Origin: an uncultured Paracoccaceae bacterium
GTDB taxonomy: Bacteria; Pseudomonadota; Alphaproteobacteria; Rhodobacterales; Rhodobacteraceae
Length of the DNA: 64,000 nt
Direction of reading: 5' to 3'
Assembly (NCBI GenBank): GCA_947497185.1
Contig: CANMFL010000002.1
Coordinates: 310,001 to 374,000 of the forward strand
The translations under genes were made by a program, and so were the position numbers. Every line of letters starts with the position of its first letter. The first letter of the stretch is position 1. Under the pieces are notes generated by a model. That model made no database searches, was not told where the DNA came from, and saw only the letters and a program-made list of their open reading frames with translations. Below are positions 18,635 to 27,363 of the stretch, piece after piece.

Positions 18635-19111
18635 ATGAAGACAGTTTTACTATCCGCAGTTGCGGCTCTGGGTTTGGGTACGAGTGCAATGGCTTGTCCG
18701 AATTTCAACATGCAGGCTGCGGAATCTTTTGCGGCATCCGGCGCTCAATTACGGGCGGCAAAGACCTTTAACGTTGTGGCTGGCGGCGAAAATTACGTCT
18801 GGAATTGCTCGAATGTACGTCCAGGTACGGATCAAGGGGCAGGGTATTTTACCACGCAGCCTGATTTCTCGTTTGAATTGAGCGGCATGGCGGGCATGCG
18901 TTTGGTCGTGAGCGCAATCAGCGAATGCGATTCGGCGTTGCTGGTCAACACATCCTCGGCCAACTGGTATTACGACGACGATGATAACGGCAATCTTGAC
19001 CCGAAAATCACGCTGACACGTCCGGTTGATGGCCGCATCGACATTTGGATGGGCACCTACGATGGCGAATATTGTAACGCCAGCCTGCGTCTGGAAACTT
19101 TCGCACGGTAA
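18635..19111 (+). CDS. Unknown secreted or periplasmic protein
   Basis: A 158-residue exported protein with a clear signal peptide (KTVLLSAVAALGLGTSAMA, cleavage before CPNFN). The mature part has several Cys and a DSALLVNTSSANWYYDDDD segment followed by GRIDIWMGTYDG, which recalls bacterial pre-peptidase-like beta-sandwich domains; that resemblance is weak. AAGGA precedes the ATG at 18635, which is preferred to a start 45 bp upstream. It stands alone between tig and a convergent DUF6151 gene. Confidence 0.65.
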   Translation: MKTVLLSAVAALGLGTSAMACPNFNMQAAESFAASGAQLRAAKTFNVVAGGENYVWNCSNVRPGTDQGAGYFTTQPDFSFELSGMAGMRLVVSAISECDSALLVNTSSANWYYDDDDNGNLDPKITLTRPVDGRIDIWMGTYDGEYCNASLRLETFAR

Positions 19112-19144
19112 TAGTCTGCGATGGGCCGCGATTCGTGTCGCGGC

Positions 19145-19678
19145 CTAATCCAATGGTGGTGTTTTTGGCACTGCTGGCACACGAAATCCCATCGCGATCC
19201 ATGCGCCCATGAGTTTCGCATAAAACCCCAAGCTGTGTTTTTTCGGGTTTGGCACATCATCCGGCAGTGTCACGGAAGTGGGCAGATCACCCGCCATTGT
19301 CCGCATGTCCAGTGGCGGCCGCGCGTCATCAGGCCAAAGTCCGGCGTAGATACTCAGCCAATGACCTTGCAAAAACTCCAAGAAAATCGGGGTGTTACAG
19401 CACGTTGCGACAACGCGCCGCGTCTTTGCATCGGGCGACATACGGATTTCGCGTAGGGTCTCGACGCCCGACACAAACCGCACCCGATCCTTGCGATACA
19501 TCACAAAGGGCGTGGTTTCATAATCTGTTAAGACCTGTGGCGCACCACGCAGCTGTTGAAGTTTCAAACCACTGACCTGACACGACGTGCAGCAACATTC
19601 GACGCTGGCAATCGGCGATCCGGTCACATCAAGACAAGTTTGCCCGCAGCTACATTTTAGCGAAATTGTTTCTGTCAT
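19145..19678 (-). CDS. DUF6151 / GFA-like zinc-binding protein
   Basis: A 177-residue cytoplasmic protein resembling the glutathione-dependent formaldehyde-activating (GFA) fold. Cysteine pairs typical of zinc sites are at KCSCGQTC (about 8-14), ECCCTSC (about 27-33) and TCCN near residue 92. I assign it to DUF6151 from this pattern and the GHWLSIYAGLWPDD segment. Activity on formaldehyde adducts is not implied. Confidence 0.7.
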   Translation of the reverse strand: MTETISLKCSCGQTCLDVTGSPIASVECCCTSCQVSGLKLQQLRGAPQVLTDYETTPFVMYRKDRVRFVSGVETLREIRMSPDAKTRRVVATCCNTPIFLEFLQGHWLSIYAGLWPDDARPPLDMRTMAGDLPTSVTLPDDVPNPKKHSLGFYAKLMGAWIAMGFRVPAVPKTPPLD

Positions 19679-19865
19679 GCTTTGCCTTTTCTCATGCAGC
19701 GCCTGTTAGATGATACTGCCCAAAGTCCTGCGTGCGCGTAAAGACATTTCATCGCGGCCGATTTGCCGCATTTGCGCAGCAACCTTGAAAAAGCTAGATT
19801 CGTAGCGACGGGATATGCGGTGACGTCCGTATTACGACGAAACATCTTAACGAGGCAGGACAGAT

Positions 19866-20405
19866 ATGACCAAACTTTCAGATACTCCAAGCCGATTTGG
19901 CCTCGTTAGCCGTATATTCCATTGGGGTATGGCCGTGTTATTCGCGATGCAATTTCTATCAGCCGCCGCACATTGGGCGCTGCCCCGTGAAAATGCGCTG
20001 CGCGAAACACTCTGGAGCTATCACACAAATCTGGGCGCCACGCTGTTCATGCTGGTTTTGCTTCGCGGGATCTGGGGGCTTTTGAACATGAAAAACCGTC
20101 CTGCGCATGTGGACGGCATAATGGGGAAGGCGGCGAAACTCGGGCAGGCGGGGCTCTACGCTTTTATGATTATCGTGCCGGCAGTCCGGTTGCTCGCGGC
20201 CTTTGGCAGTAAGCGCGGGTTTAGCTATTTCGGGATGCAGGTCTTTCCGCCACGCGAAACCGCAATCGCGTGGACACAGGCCGCTGCCGAATGGCACGGC
20301 GAAATGGGCTGGATTTTAGTGGCGCTTGTGCTGGGACATATTGCGATGGCCGTGATTTGGCACCGGTTAATCCAGCGTGATGATGTTTTGAAACGCATGG
20401 CCTGA
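19866..20405 (+). CDS. Cytochrome b561-type membrane protein
   Basis: A 179-residue, four-helix di-haem cytochrome b of the bacterial b561 (CybB) family, which carries electrons in the inner membrane. Haem-ligand type histidines are at FHWGMAVL (near 19), YHTNLGA (near 53), WHGEMGW (near 138) and GHIAMA (near 152). It stands alone and converges on rplI, sharing a two-way terminator. Partner enzymes are not visible. Confidence 0.87.
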   Translation: MTKLSDTPSRFGLVSRIFHWGMAVLFAMQFLSAAAHWALPRENALRETLWSYHTNLGATLFMLVLLRGIWGLLNMKNRPAHVDGIMGKAAKLGQAGLYAFMIIVPAVRLLAAFGSKRGFSYFGMQVFPPRETAIAWTQAAAEWHGEMGWILVALVLGHIAMAVIWHRLIQRDDVLKRMA

Positions 20406-20433
20406 TCCGCCCGACGCCGCACATCCACCCCAA

Positions 20434-20468
20434 CAAAAAAGGCCGCAGCATCCGCTACGGCCTTTTCC
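20434..20468. terminator. Bidirectional terminator between cytochrome b and rplI
   Basis: AAAAAAGGCCG and CGGCCTTTT flank a 13-nt loop, so the hairpin has A and T tracts on both sides and can serve both convergent transcripts. Confidence 0.85.
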
Positions 20469-20487
20469 AATTCTAAAACGATAAGAC

Positions 20488-21084
20488 TTAGTCTTCGGAA
20501 GCAGGTGCTTCGCCGTCGTCGTCCATCTGTGCGCCGCCGATATCGTCGAACAGCTCGTTGATTTCGAACTCAGCAGCAGCTTCTTCTTCGGCAGCCAATT
20601 CTTGGATCGACTTGCCTGCAGCTTGCAGTTCAGCTTCTTCAGTTGAACGTGCGACGTTCAACGTGATTTCAGCAGCAACTTCTGGGTGAAGGTTCACGGT
20701 TGCAGTGTGCAGACCAAGATCCTTGATACCAGCAGCCAACACAACCTGACGTTTGTCGATTGTGAAACCGTCAGCTTCTGCCGCGTCGGAGATGTCACGT
20801 GGTGTGACAGAACCGTACAACGAACCCGCATCAGACGCAGAGCGAATGACGACAAAAGACTGACCATCGAGCTTCTCAGCCAATGATTCTGCTTCTTTTT
20901 TGGTTTCGAGGTTGCGTGCTTCGAGTTGTGCTTTTTCAGCTTCGAAACGGGCCATGTTGGCGGCGTTTACGCGCAGTGCTTTGCCCTGTGGCAGCAGGAA
21001 GTTACGTGCGTAACCTTGCTTAACAGAAACAACTTCGCCCATTTGGCCAAGCTTTGCGACGCGCTCAAGTAGGATAACATCCAT
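20488..21084 (-). CDS. rplI: 50S ribosomal protein L9
   Basis: Large-subunit protein L9. The N-terminal [21 protein letters not shown] and GYARNFLLP are diagnostic. At 198 residues it is longer than E. coli L9 (149), because of an acidic C-terminal extension ([19 protein letters not shown] onward) often seen in Rhodobacterales. Last gene of rpsF-rpsR-rplI, 12 bp after rpsR. Confidence 0.97.
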   Translation of the reverse strand: MDVILLERVAKLGQMGEVVSVKQGYARNFLLPQGKALRVNAANMARFEAEKAQLEARNLETKKEAESLAEKLDGQSFVVIRSASDAGSLYGSVTPRDISDAAEADGFTIDKRQVVLAAGIKDLGLHTATVNLHPEVAAEITLNVARSTEEAELQAAGKSIQELAAEEEAAAEFEINELFDDIGGAQMDDDGEAPASED

Positions 21085-21096
21085 TGTGGGTACTCC

Positions 21097-21324
21097 TTAC
21101 TTAACAGCGTATGGCAGCAGGGCAAGGAAACGCGCGCGTTTGATCGCACGAGCGAGCGCACGCTGGTTCTTGGCACCAACAGCTGTAATACGGGCTGGAA
21201 CAATTTTACCGCGCTCAGAGATGTAGCGCTGCAAAAGGCGAGTGTCTTTATAGTCGATCTTAGGGGCGTTTTCGCCCTCAAACGGATCAGACTTACGACG
21301 ACGGAAAAATGGTTTAGTAGCCAT
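21097..21324 (-). CDS. rpsR: 30S ribosomal protein S18
   Basis: Small-subunit protein S18, 75 residues. [10 protein letters not shown] at the start and [18 protein letters not shown] in the middle are diagnostic. It pairs with S6 on the platform of the 30S subunit and is encoded 24 bp after rpsF, with GGAAAGGACA-type spacing before its ATG. Confidence 0.97.
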   Translation of the reverse strand: MATKPFFRRRKSDPFEGENAPKIDYKDTRLLQRYISERGKIVPARITAVGAKNQRALARAIKRARFLALLPYAVK

Positions 21325-21348
21325 GATTAATGTCCTTTCCTGATCCGA

Positions 21349-21705
21349 TTAGCGACGTTCACGTGGACCGCGGTCCCGCTCGTCACGTTTTTGCATTTGA
21401 ACCGATGGGCCTTCAGCGTGCTGATCAACTTTGATCGTCAAGACGCGCATGACGTCTTCGTGCAAACGCATCAGGCGCTCCATTTCTTGAATAGCAGGTG
21501 CAGGTGCATCTGTACGCAAGAAGGCATAGTGGCCTTTACGGTTCTTGTTGATTTTGTAGGCCATCGTTTTGACGCCCCAGTATTCGTTCTCGACCAGTTT
21601 ACCACCGTTGTCGGAAAGAACTGTACCGAAGTGTTCGATCAGGCTTTCTGCTTGCGTGGCAGACAAATCCTGCCGTGCAATCATAACATGCTCATATAGC
21701 GGCAT
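21349..21705 (-). CDS. rpsF: 30S ribosomal protein S6
   Basis: Small-subunit protein S6, 118 residues. MPLYEHVMIARQDLS at the start and YWGVKTMAYKINKN are typical. ATG at 21705 is preferred to one 15 bp upstream because GGAGATC precedes it and the protein then starts at the family N-terminus. The C-terminus is a charged tail (RDERDRGPRERR). First gene of the operon, so the leader at 21706 onward could hold an S6:S18 autoregulatory fold, which I could not verify. Confidence 0.96.
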   Translation of the reverse strand: MPLYEHVMIARQDLSATQAESLIEHFGTVLSDNGGKLVENEYWGVKTMAYKINKNRKGHYAFLRTDAPAPAIQEMERLMRLHEDVMRVLTIKVDQHAEGPSVQMQKRDERDRGPRERR

Positions 21706-22057
21706 GCGATCTCCATTCATGTTCAGCGCATTTCATAGTGTGGGGCACGATATACATCCGCTACACCCCACTCACGAGAGACTGCGCAGTTCATAATACT
21801 TTGCAGCGGACGGTGCCTTATACAGTGGGCGGGGTGTATTGCAAGCGCTCAAGTGCCGCATTCCGGCGTTAAAAATCACGGGTTTTTGGGGCATTTTGTA
21901 TGGTGTCGCAAGGCCATATCGCAGCTAAGCAAACGTCGTTTTTTATCGGCGTTAACAAAAGATTAATCTTTTCTTGCCAAATGCCCAGAAATTGCCCCGA
22001 TATCGCCCTGATCTGCCAGTCAACTGATTTCAGTACTCTAGGGGAGATTGAGTAGCG
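21706..22057. other. Divergent intergenic region, rpsF / membrane protein
   Basis: About 350 bp without a gene. It must hold the rpsFRL9 promoter and leader on the minus strand and the promoter of the next plus-strand gene. I see T- and A-rich blocks near 21860-21990 but no promoter or hairpin good enough to assign. Confidence 0.5.
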
Positions 22058-22681
22058 ATGTCTGATACTTTGACCAACACCACTGATTTAGCCGCATCAC
22101 TGAGCGGCGACTTACCAAACGACGGGTTCCGTACCGAAGAAACGCGCTGGGGCTATATTGTGCGCACGACGCAGGATTCTGGTAACGGAATGATTGTCAC
22201 GCAATCGCTGAGCTTGTTGGCAGGGGCTGCATTGCTCGCGGCCGCTTTGGGCATGTGGCTGATTCCCGGCATGATGTTCAACGCCGAGGCGATTATCATG
22301 CGCCTGTTCGCCACAATTACATTCGTCGCCGCATCCGCATTGCTGCTCTGGTACGCCAGCCGCGGCACGGTCTCTGAAATTCAAATCGACACCACGCGCG
22401 GCGAAATCCGCGAAGTGATCCGCAACCACACCGGCAAAATGTCACTGCTCGCGTGCTACAGCTTTGATGCGATTGGCGACGTGGCCCTTGTGTCTGCTGG
22501 TGACAATGTGGCGAGCCTCGTGCTGCGCTATACCAATTCCGCTGATACCGTCGAAGTCGCATGCGGCGACGAATTGGTTCTCACGTCCTTGCGTGAGCGG
22601 ATCAACCGCGACGTGATCACAGGCGCGTCTCACTTGGCCAAACGCAAAGCCGAAATCGACGCTTTCAAAGTCGCGGCGTAA
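22058..22681 (+). CDS. Unknown two-helix membrane protein
   Basis: A 207-residue protein I do not recognise. A polar N-terminus of about 45 residues is followed by two close membrane helices at about 48-72 and 78-105, then a polar domain of about 100 residues with a VSEIQIDTTRGEIREVIRN beta pattern resembling pleckstrin-like membrane-adjacent domains. GGGGAGA lies upstream of the ATG. Codon use matches neighbouring core genes. Confidence 0.65.
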   Translation: MSDTLTNTTDLAASLSGDLPNDGFRTEETRWGYIVRTTQDSGNGMIVTQSLSLLAGAALLAAALGMWLIPGMMFNAEAIIMRLFATITFVAASALLLWYASRGTVSEIQIDTTRGEIREVIRNHTGKMSLLACYSFDAIGDVALVSAGDNVASLVLRYTNSADTVEVACGDELVLTSLRERINRDVITGASHLAKRKAEIDAFKVAA

Positions 22682-22869
22682 CGCCCCGACCGCACAACCC
22701 CATTCCCCCATAGTGCCATTGTGGCGCGGATTTGCTTCGGCGGATTCGCGCCATTTTTTGATTCACACGACTTGTTCATAAATGCGCAATTGTGAACCGG
22801 TGTTAGCTTTGCAACAACTTCATCTATCAAATGCAGCACTTTGGCTTTGACCAACTTAGGAGCGACCAC

Positions 22870-23460
22870 ATGAAGAATATCGTACTTGCAGCACTGCTTG
22901 CCTCACCTTTCGCAACAGCTGCCGCCGCAGCCCCAGAAGCCTACGTTCTGAACGAAAGCCACAGCCAGCTGGTGTTCACATATAGCCACGCTGGCTTTTC
23001 AACCACATACGGCATGTACTCCGGCTTTGGCGGCGACGTGATGTTCGACGCAGAAGATCCTGCGAATTCATCCGTTTCCATCACATTCCCTGCGGAATCC
23101 ATGATCACAGGCTGGGACGCGCGGACGACACATTTCGTGCAATCCGGTGATTTCCTCAAGATCGGTGACTTTCCTGATGTGACATTCGAGTCCACCAGCA
23201 TCGAAGTGACGGGCGACGACACAGCCAACATCACAGGCGACCTGACGCTGAACGGTGTGACACAATCCGTTGTGCTGGAAACTGTCCTGAACGCACAAAC
23301 TGACGAATACCCGTTCCCGCCGTACCAAGGGCGTAAGGCACTGGGCTTGGACGCCACAACCACATTGAGCCGCTCTGCGTTCAACATGGACATGTTCGTG
23401 CCGTTCGTTCCTGACGAAGTGCCTGTCGAAATCTCGATCGAAGCAATCGCTGCGGAATAA
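22870..23460 (+). CDS. YceI family periplasmic protein
   Basis: A 196-residue secreted lipocalin-like protein of the YceI family, which binds isoprenoid or other lipophilic molecules in the periplasm. Signal peptide at residues 1-21 (cleavage near AAAAA-PEAY). The YceI patterns LNESHSQLVFTYSHAG, GDFLKIGDFPDVTFES and ITGDLTLNGVTQSV are clear. TTAGGAG precedes ATG 22870. It converges on a cytochrome b561-YceI fusion gene with a shared terminator, so free and fused YceI forms are side by side. Confidence 0.92.
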   Translation: MKNIVLAALLASPFATAAAAAPEAYVLNESHSQLVFTYSHAGFSTTYGMYSGFGGDVMFDAEDPANSSVSITFPAESMITGWDARTTHFVQSGDFLKIGDFPDVTFESTSIEVTGDDTANITGDLTLNGVTQSVVLETVLNAQTDEYPFPPYQGRKALGLDATTTLSRSAFNMDMFVPFVPDEVPVEISIEAIAAE

Positions 23461-23478
23461 TCTGTAGACAATAGACGG

Positions 23479-23512
23479 AAAGGGCCGCGCATCACTGCGC
23501 GGCCCTTTTTTT
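23479..23512. terminator. Bidirectional terminator between the two YceI genes
   Basis: AGGGCCGCGC (23481-23490) pairs with GCGCGGCCCT (23497-23506) across a 6-nt loop, with seven Ts on the plus side. Its 3' edge just overlaps the stop of the fusion gene. Confidence 0.88.
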
Positions 23513-24698
23513 ATGCGCCGCGTTGTGCGGTGAGCGTGATGTTTACGATGACGTCAAATCCGAGGTTCGCGGCGCTCGTCTGGCTTTCTCCGACATTGAA
23601 TGCCAACCGGTCGAGCGTCACTGTGCCCGTCATTTGCGCCGTGTCGCCGTCGAGAATCAAGTCGAACGGCATTTGCACGGGAACGGTCACGCCTTTGATT
23701 GTGACGCTGCCGTCCGCGATATAGCTGTCACCGTCAGGCTTGATCTGCGCTGTGAATGTGGCGGTGGGGAAGGTTTCGGCGTCGAAATAATCCGCGCCCA
23801 TCGCTTCTGACGTGACAGAGCCAAGCGTCAGCGAGCCGATGGAAATCACCGTAGTCACATCGCCCATGATATCCGCAGGGGCAGGGTCAAAGCTGATCTC
23901 GGATGTCCAATCCGCAAAGCTGCCCGACACGTCGCTGCCAAATTGCGCGACTGTGATCGCGATTTCGCCGTCCTGCACGACCCATTCAGAGGCCACAGCA
24001 TCAAGCGCAGTTGCAGCGACGGTTGTTTCGTGACGGTCCAGAAATCCGAACGCAAAGGCCGCAAAACCTGCCGCGATGAAGGTCGCGAGCGCCGCAACGC
24101 GCGGACCAAAATGCGTGACATGCGGGGCGACGACAGGCGCGTTTGCCCGTCCGAACCACATCCGCCGCAGGGTCGCGTCACGGTCTACGAACTGGTGCTT
24201 CAATGCGCCTGCGATATGCAACAGAATCGACGCGATCATCAATTTACCGAACATCCAATGCAGGCCCGCAAAAACGCCCGCGACAGCGTCGGATTGCGGC
24301 ACAAAGAACAGCGATTGCCCGAATGGCCACCAGATCGGCGCGAAACCAGAGGTCGCCGCGTGTTCGATCCATCCGGTCAGCGGCACGGCCACGAGCGAGA
24401 TATACAGCACCCAGTGGATGACTTCGGCCAGAAATGTCTCTGCCTTGCGGTTGGGGTGCAAGGGGCCGGGCTTGGGCTGAGTAACCGCCCAAAGAATGCG
24501 CAGCAGGGCTACGAAAAACACCGTCACGCCCAAGGTTTTGTGGATCGAGAACACCCATGCTTTGCGGGCGAGTTCGGCGTCGGTTTCAAAGGGCAGATCA
24601 TTGGCGATCATGCCCAGCGGGATGATCGCGAGGATCAGCAGGGCGGTCAGCCAGTGGAATGACTTGGTGACGATATGGTAACTTGTTGACTGTGACAT
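23511..24698 (-). CDS. Cytochrome b561 - YceI fusion protein
   Basis: A 395-residue inner-membrane protein. Residues 1-185 form a four-helix cytochrome b561 domain with His at FHWLTALL (near 15), IHKTLGV (near 53), LHWMFGK (near 147) and LHIAGALKH (near 161). A fifth helix at about 198-218 leads to a periplasmic YceI domain at about 230-395 (SFADWTSEISFDP, DYFDAETFPTATFTAQI, GSVTIKGVTVPV). The architecture suggests electron transfer linked to a lipophilic ligand such as a quinone; this is inference. Its start is 180 bp from fabD, divergent. Confidence 0.92.
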   Translation of the reverse strand: MSQSTSYHIVTKSFHWLTALLILAIIPLGMIANDLPFETDAELARKAWVFSIHKTLGVTVFFVALLRILWAVTQPKPGPLHPNRKAETFLAEVIHWVLYISLVAVPLTGWIEHAATSGFAPIWWPFGQSLFFVPQSDAVAGVFAGLHWMFGKLMIASILLHIAGALKHQFVDRDATLRRMWFGRANAPVVAPHVTHFGPRVAALATFIAAGFAAFAFGFLDRHETTVAATALDAVASEWVVQDGEIAITVAQFGSDVSGSFADWTSEISFDPAPADIMGDVTTVISIGSLTLGSVTSEAMGADYFDAETFPTATFTAQIKPDGDSYIADGSVTIKGVTVPVQMPFDLILDGDTAQMTGTVTLDRLAFNVGESQTSAANLGFDVIVNITLTAQRGA

Positions 24699-24765
24699 GG
24701 GTAAATCCTTGGTCGGTTTTGCGATGTTTTACGCGGGTCCGACGGTTTTCGGCATGGGTATTTTC

Positions 24766-24791
24766 GCACAACTGCTGTGTACAAGTTGTGC
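24766..24791. promoter_or_regulatory. Inverted repeat in the fabD / b561-YceI divergent region
   Basis: Perfect 8-bp arms GCACAACT (24766-24773) and AGTTGTGC (24784-24791) with a 10-bp spacer. It lies 88 bp before fabD and 68 bp before the divergent start, a suitable place for a dimeric repressor site. The regulator is unknown. Confidence 0.4.
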
Positions 24792-24878
24792 ACGCCTTGT
24801 GATTTGCGCCTTTCCTTGTGCGCAAGCGACAGGCGCGGTAATGATGAAAAAACGTTATCAACAAGATGGGGACGCGCA

Positions 24879-25814
24879 ATGCGGGCATTTGTATTTCCGG
24901 GGCAAGGGGCGCAAGCCATTGGAATGGGTAAGGCTTTGGCCGATGCGTATCCAGCGGCGGCAGCAGTTTTTGCCGAAGTCGACGACGCTTTGGGTGAGAA
25001 ACTGTCAGACTTGATCTGGAGCGGTGATATCGCCGATTTGACCCTGACGAAAAACGCACAACCGGCACTGATGGCGACATCATTGGCGGCAATGAAAGCA
25101 CTGGAATCAGAAGGGGTTACGATCACTTCTGCAGATTTCGTGGCGGGCCATTCGTTGGGCGAATATTCGGCGCTGGCAGCGTCCGGTGCGCTGACAATTT
25201 CCGACACGGCTAAACTTTTGCGCCTGCGCGGATCAGCGATGCAGGACGCGGTGCCCGTTGGTGTCGGCGCTATGGCAGCGCTGTTGGGCCTTGATTTCGC
25301 AACGGCGCAAGCGGTGGCCGAAGAGGCCGCGCAGGGCGAGATTTGTCAGGCGGCGAACGATAACGACCCAAGCCAAGTGGTTGTTTCCGGTCACAAAGCA
25401 GCGGTTGAACGCGCCGTGGTGATAGCCAAGGAAAAAGGCGCAAAGCGGGCGATGTTACTGCCCGTCAGTGCCCCGTTTCACTGTGCCTTGATGGCACCTG
25501 CGGCAGAAAAAATGGCCGCAGCTTTGGCCGAAACAACGATTAACGCGCCAGCCGTGCCTTTGGTCGCCAACGTATTGGCCGAAGCGGTCACAGACCCCGA
25601 TCAAATCCGCAAATTGCTGGTTGAGCAGGTCACTGGATCGGTCCGCTGGCGCGAGAGCGTGTTGTGGATGGGGTCGCAAGGCGTTGATACTGCGTGGGAA
25701 ATCGGGTCGGGCAAAGCCTTGTCCGGGATGATCCGCCGGATCAACAAAGAGATTACATCGCTGAATGTGGGCACACCTGATGATGTCGCGGCGGCTGTCG
25801 CGTCACTTGCATAA
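24879..25814 (+). CDS. fabD: Malonyl-CoA:ACP transacylase
   Basis: Loads malonyl groups on acyl carrier protein for fatty acid synthesis. FVFPGQGAQ at the N-terminus and the active-site GHSLGE with Ser92 are present; a downstream SAPFHC supplies the catalytic His. The 311-residue length is normal. ATG 24879 has GGGGA upstream. It leads a fabD-fabG-acpP run on the same strand. Confidence 0.97.
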   Translation: MRAFVFPGQGAQAIGMGKALADAYPAAAAVFAEVDDALGEKLSDLIWSGDIADLTLTKNAQPALMATSLAAMKALESEGVTITSADFVAGHSLGEYSALAASGALTISDTAKLLRLRGSAMQDAVPVGVGAMAALLGLDFATAQAVAEEAAQGEICQAANDNDPSQVVVSGHKAAVERAVVIAKEKGAKRAMLLPVSAPFHCALMAPAAEKMAAALAETTINAPAVPLVANVLAEAVTDPDQIRKLLVEQVTGSVRWRESVLWMGSQGVDTAWEIGSGKALSGMIRRINKEITSLNVGTPDDVAAAVASLA

Positions 25815-25837
25815 TTTAGATTAAGAAAGGGTCATAC

Positions 25838-26572
25838 ATGTTTGATCTGACTGGTAAAAATGTACTTTTGACAGGCGCGTCCGGTGGTATTGGCGGGGCG
25901 ATTGCCCATGCCTTGCACGATGCGGGTGCCACGATTGCGCTGTCCGGCACGCGGGTTGAACCGCTCGAGGCGCTGGCTGCTGAGCTGGAACGCGCCCATG
26001 TCCTGCCGTGTAACCTCAGCGACGCGGACGCCGTAAATGCCCTGCCAAAACAAGCGGTTGAGGCGATGGGGTCGGTTGATATTCTGGTGAATAACGCTGG
26101 CATCACACGCGACAATATCTTTATGCGCATGTCCGAAGAAGAATGGTCATCGGTGCTAGAAGTTAATTTAACGTCAACGATGCGTCTGTGCAAAGGCGCA
26201 ATTCGCGGCATGATGAAGTCCCGTTGGGGCAGAATTATCAACATTTCCAGCGTTGTAGGGGCCACGGGGAACCCGGGTCAGGCGAATTATGCAGCCTCTA
26301 AGGCGGGTATGGTCGGCATGTCGAAATCCATCGCTTACGAAGTCGCAAGCCGTGGCATTACAGTAAATTGCATCGCGCCCGGTTTTATCACCACGCCGAT
26401 GACCGAAAAACTGACCGACGACCAAAAATCCAGCATTCTCAATAATGTACCAGCTGGGCGGATGGGCGATGCGGCTGAAATCGGCGCGGCTGTGCTGTAT
26501 CTTGCCAGCCCAGAGGCTGCTTATATCACAGGTACAACCTTGCATGTGAATGGCGGTATGGCCATGTTGTAG
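25838..26572 (+). CDS. fabG: 3-oxoacyl-ACP reductase
   Basis: NADPH-dependent short-chain dehydrogenase that reduces 3-oxoacyl-ACP. The dinucleotide motif TGASGGIG (12-19), NNAGI, catalytic Ser in NISSVVG and Y-x3-K in YAASKAG are intact. The 244-residue length is standard. AAAGGG precedes the ATG, 23 bp after fabD. Confidence 0.97.
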   Translation: MFDLTGKNVLLTGASGGIGGAIAHALHDAGATIALSGTRVEPLEALAAELERAHVLPCNLSDADAVNALPKQAVEAMGSVDILVNNAGITRDNIFMRMSEEEWSSVLEVNLTSTMRLCKGAIRGMMKSRWGRIINISSVVGATGNPGQANYAASKAGMVGMSKSIAYEVASRGITVNCIAPGFITTPMTEKLTDDQKSSILNNVPAGRMGDAAEIGAAVLYLASPEAAYITGTTLHVNGGMAML

Positions 26573-26712
26573 CAAGCCACCCCAATGGGTGCTTGTCGAA
26601 AACATTTGCGTCGCGTAATTTCTCTGTTATAGGCCACGCAGATCAAAGAAAGGCTGTCGTCAAAGACAGCTTCAAATCGGGTTTCGACCCAACAGACCGT
26701 GAGGATTAGTCC

Positions 26713-26946
26713 ATGAGCGACGTCGCAGACCGCGTACGCAAGATTGTTGTAGAGCATCTTGGTGTAGAAGAAGACAAAGTAGTTGAAGGTGCATCCTTCA
26801 TCGACGATCTGGGCGCAGACAGCCTCGACACTGTTGAGCTGGTAATGGCTTTTGAAGAAGAGTTCGGCATCGAAATTCCTGACGATGCAGCTGAAACAAT
26901 TCAGTCATTTGGCGACGCTGTAAAGTTCATCTCTGCAGCACAATAA
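26713..26946 (+). CDS. acpP: Acyl carrier protein
   Basis: Small acidic carrier (77 residues) of fatty acid synthesis, with the phosphopantetheine serine S37 in GADSLD. GAGGATT precedes the ATG. The 140-bp gap after fabG contains a small hairpin (GCTGTC / GACAGC near 26654-26671), so acpP may have its own promoter for high expression. Confidence 0.98.
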   Translation: MSDVADRVRKIVVEHLGVEEDKVVEGASFIDDLGADSLDTVELVMAFEEEFGIEIPDDAAETIQSFGDAVKFISAAQ

Positions 26947-26964
26947 ATTCGTCACATTGTGACA

Positions 26965-27002
26965 GGAAAGGCGGCCCCGTGTAATGCGGTGGCCGCTTTT
27001 TT
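26965..27002 (+). terminator. Rho-independent terminator of acpP
   Basis: GCGGCC (26971-26976) pairs with GGCCGC (26991-26996), with AAAG before and six Ts after. Confidence 0.88.
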
Positions 27003-27363
27003 GTTGTTTGACCGGGTGCGGTGGCTGGCCAGAGAATCGCGTATTGGCGGGATTCCGGTTTGTTTTTGACGGTCCGTTTTGAGATTCGCCCGAACGTTGC
27101 GTGTCGTGTCATGTAAGCGACATCCCCTTGATCTGCGTGGATTTAAGTTCGTTTGCGGGGCTGAAATCGGCTTTTGCGCGTTCAGAGAGGGCCTGAAAGT
27201 CGCTCAGATTGCGACGCTCATGTGCACTGCGTCATCGTTATCCCTTTTTTCATTGGCACAGATCGGTTAACGCGGCGTGAAAACCAGTGCTGCCCTTGCG
27301 ACTGCGGTAGCCTGTAGGGTAAGAGTGGCGTTGAAAAACCACGCGAAGAGGTGAGGGCAGTTC
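27003..27363. other. Gene-free region upstream of fabF
   Basis: About 360 bp with no convincing gene. A 63-codon plus-strand frame at 27079-27270 has no ribosome site or recognisable content and is discounted. The region should hold the fabF-mltG promoter, but I could not pick one. Confidence 0.5.

Noticed and set aside
21706..22057. S6:S18 leader RNA before rpsF
   Set aside because: Such leaders exist in many bacteria, but I could not draw the conserved fold here with confidence.
27079..27270. 63-codon frame between acpP and fabF
   Set aside because: No ribosome site, mixed Cys-rich translation and no recognisable feature; treated as part of the fabF leader.
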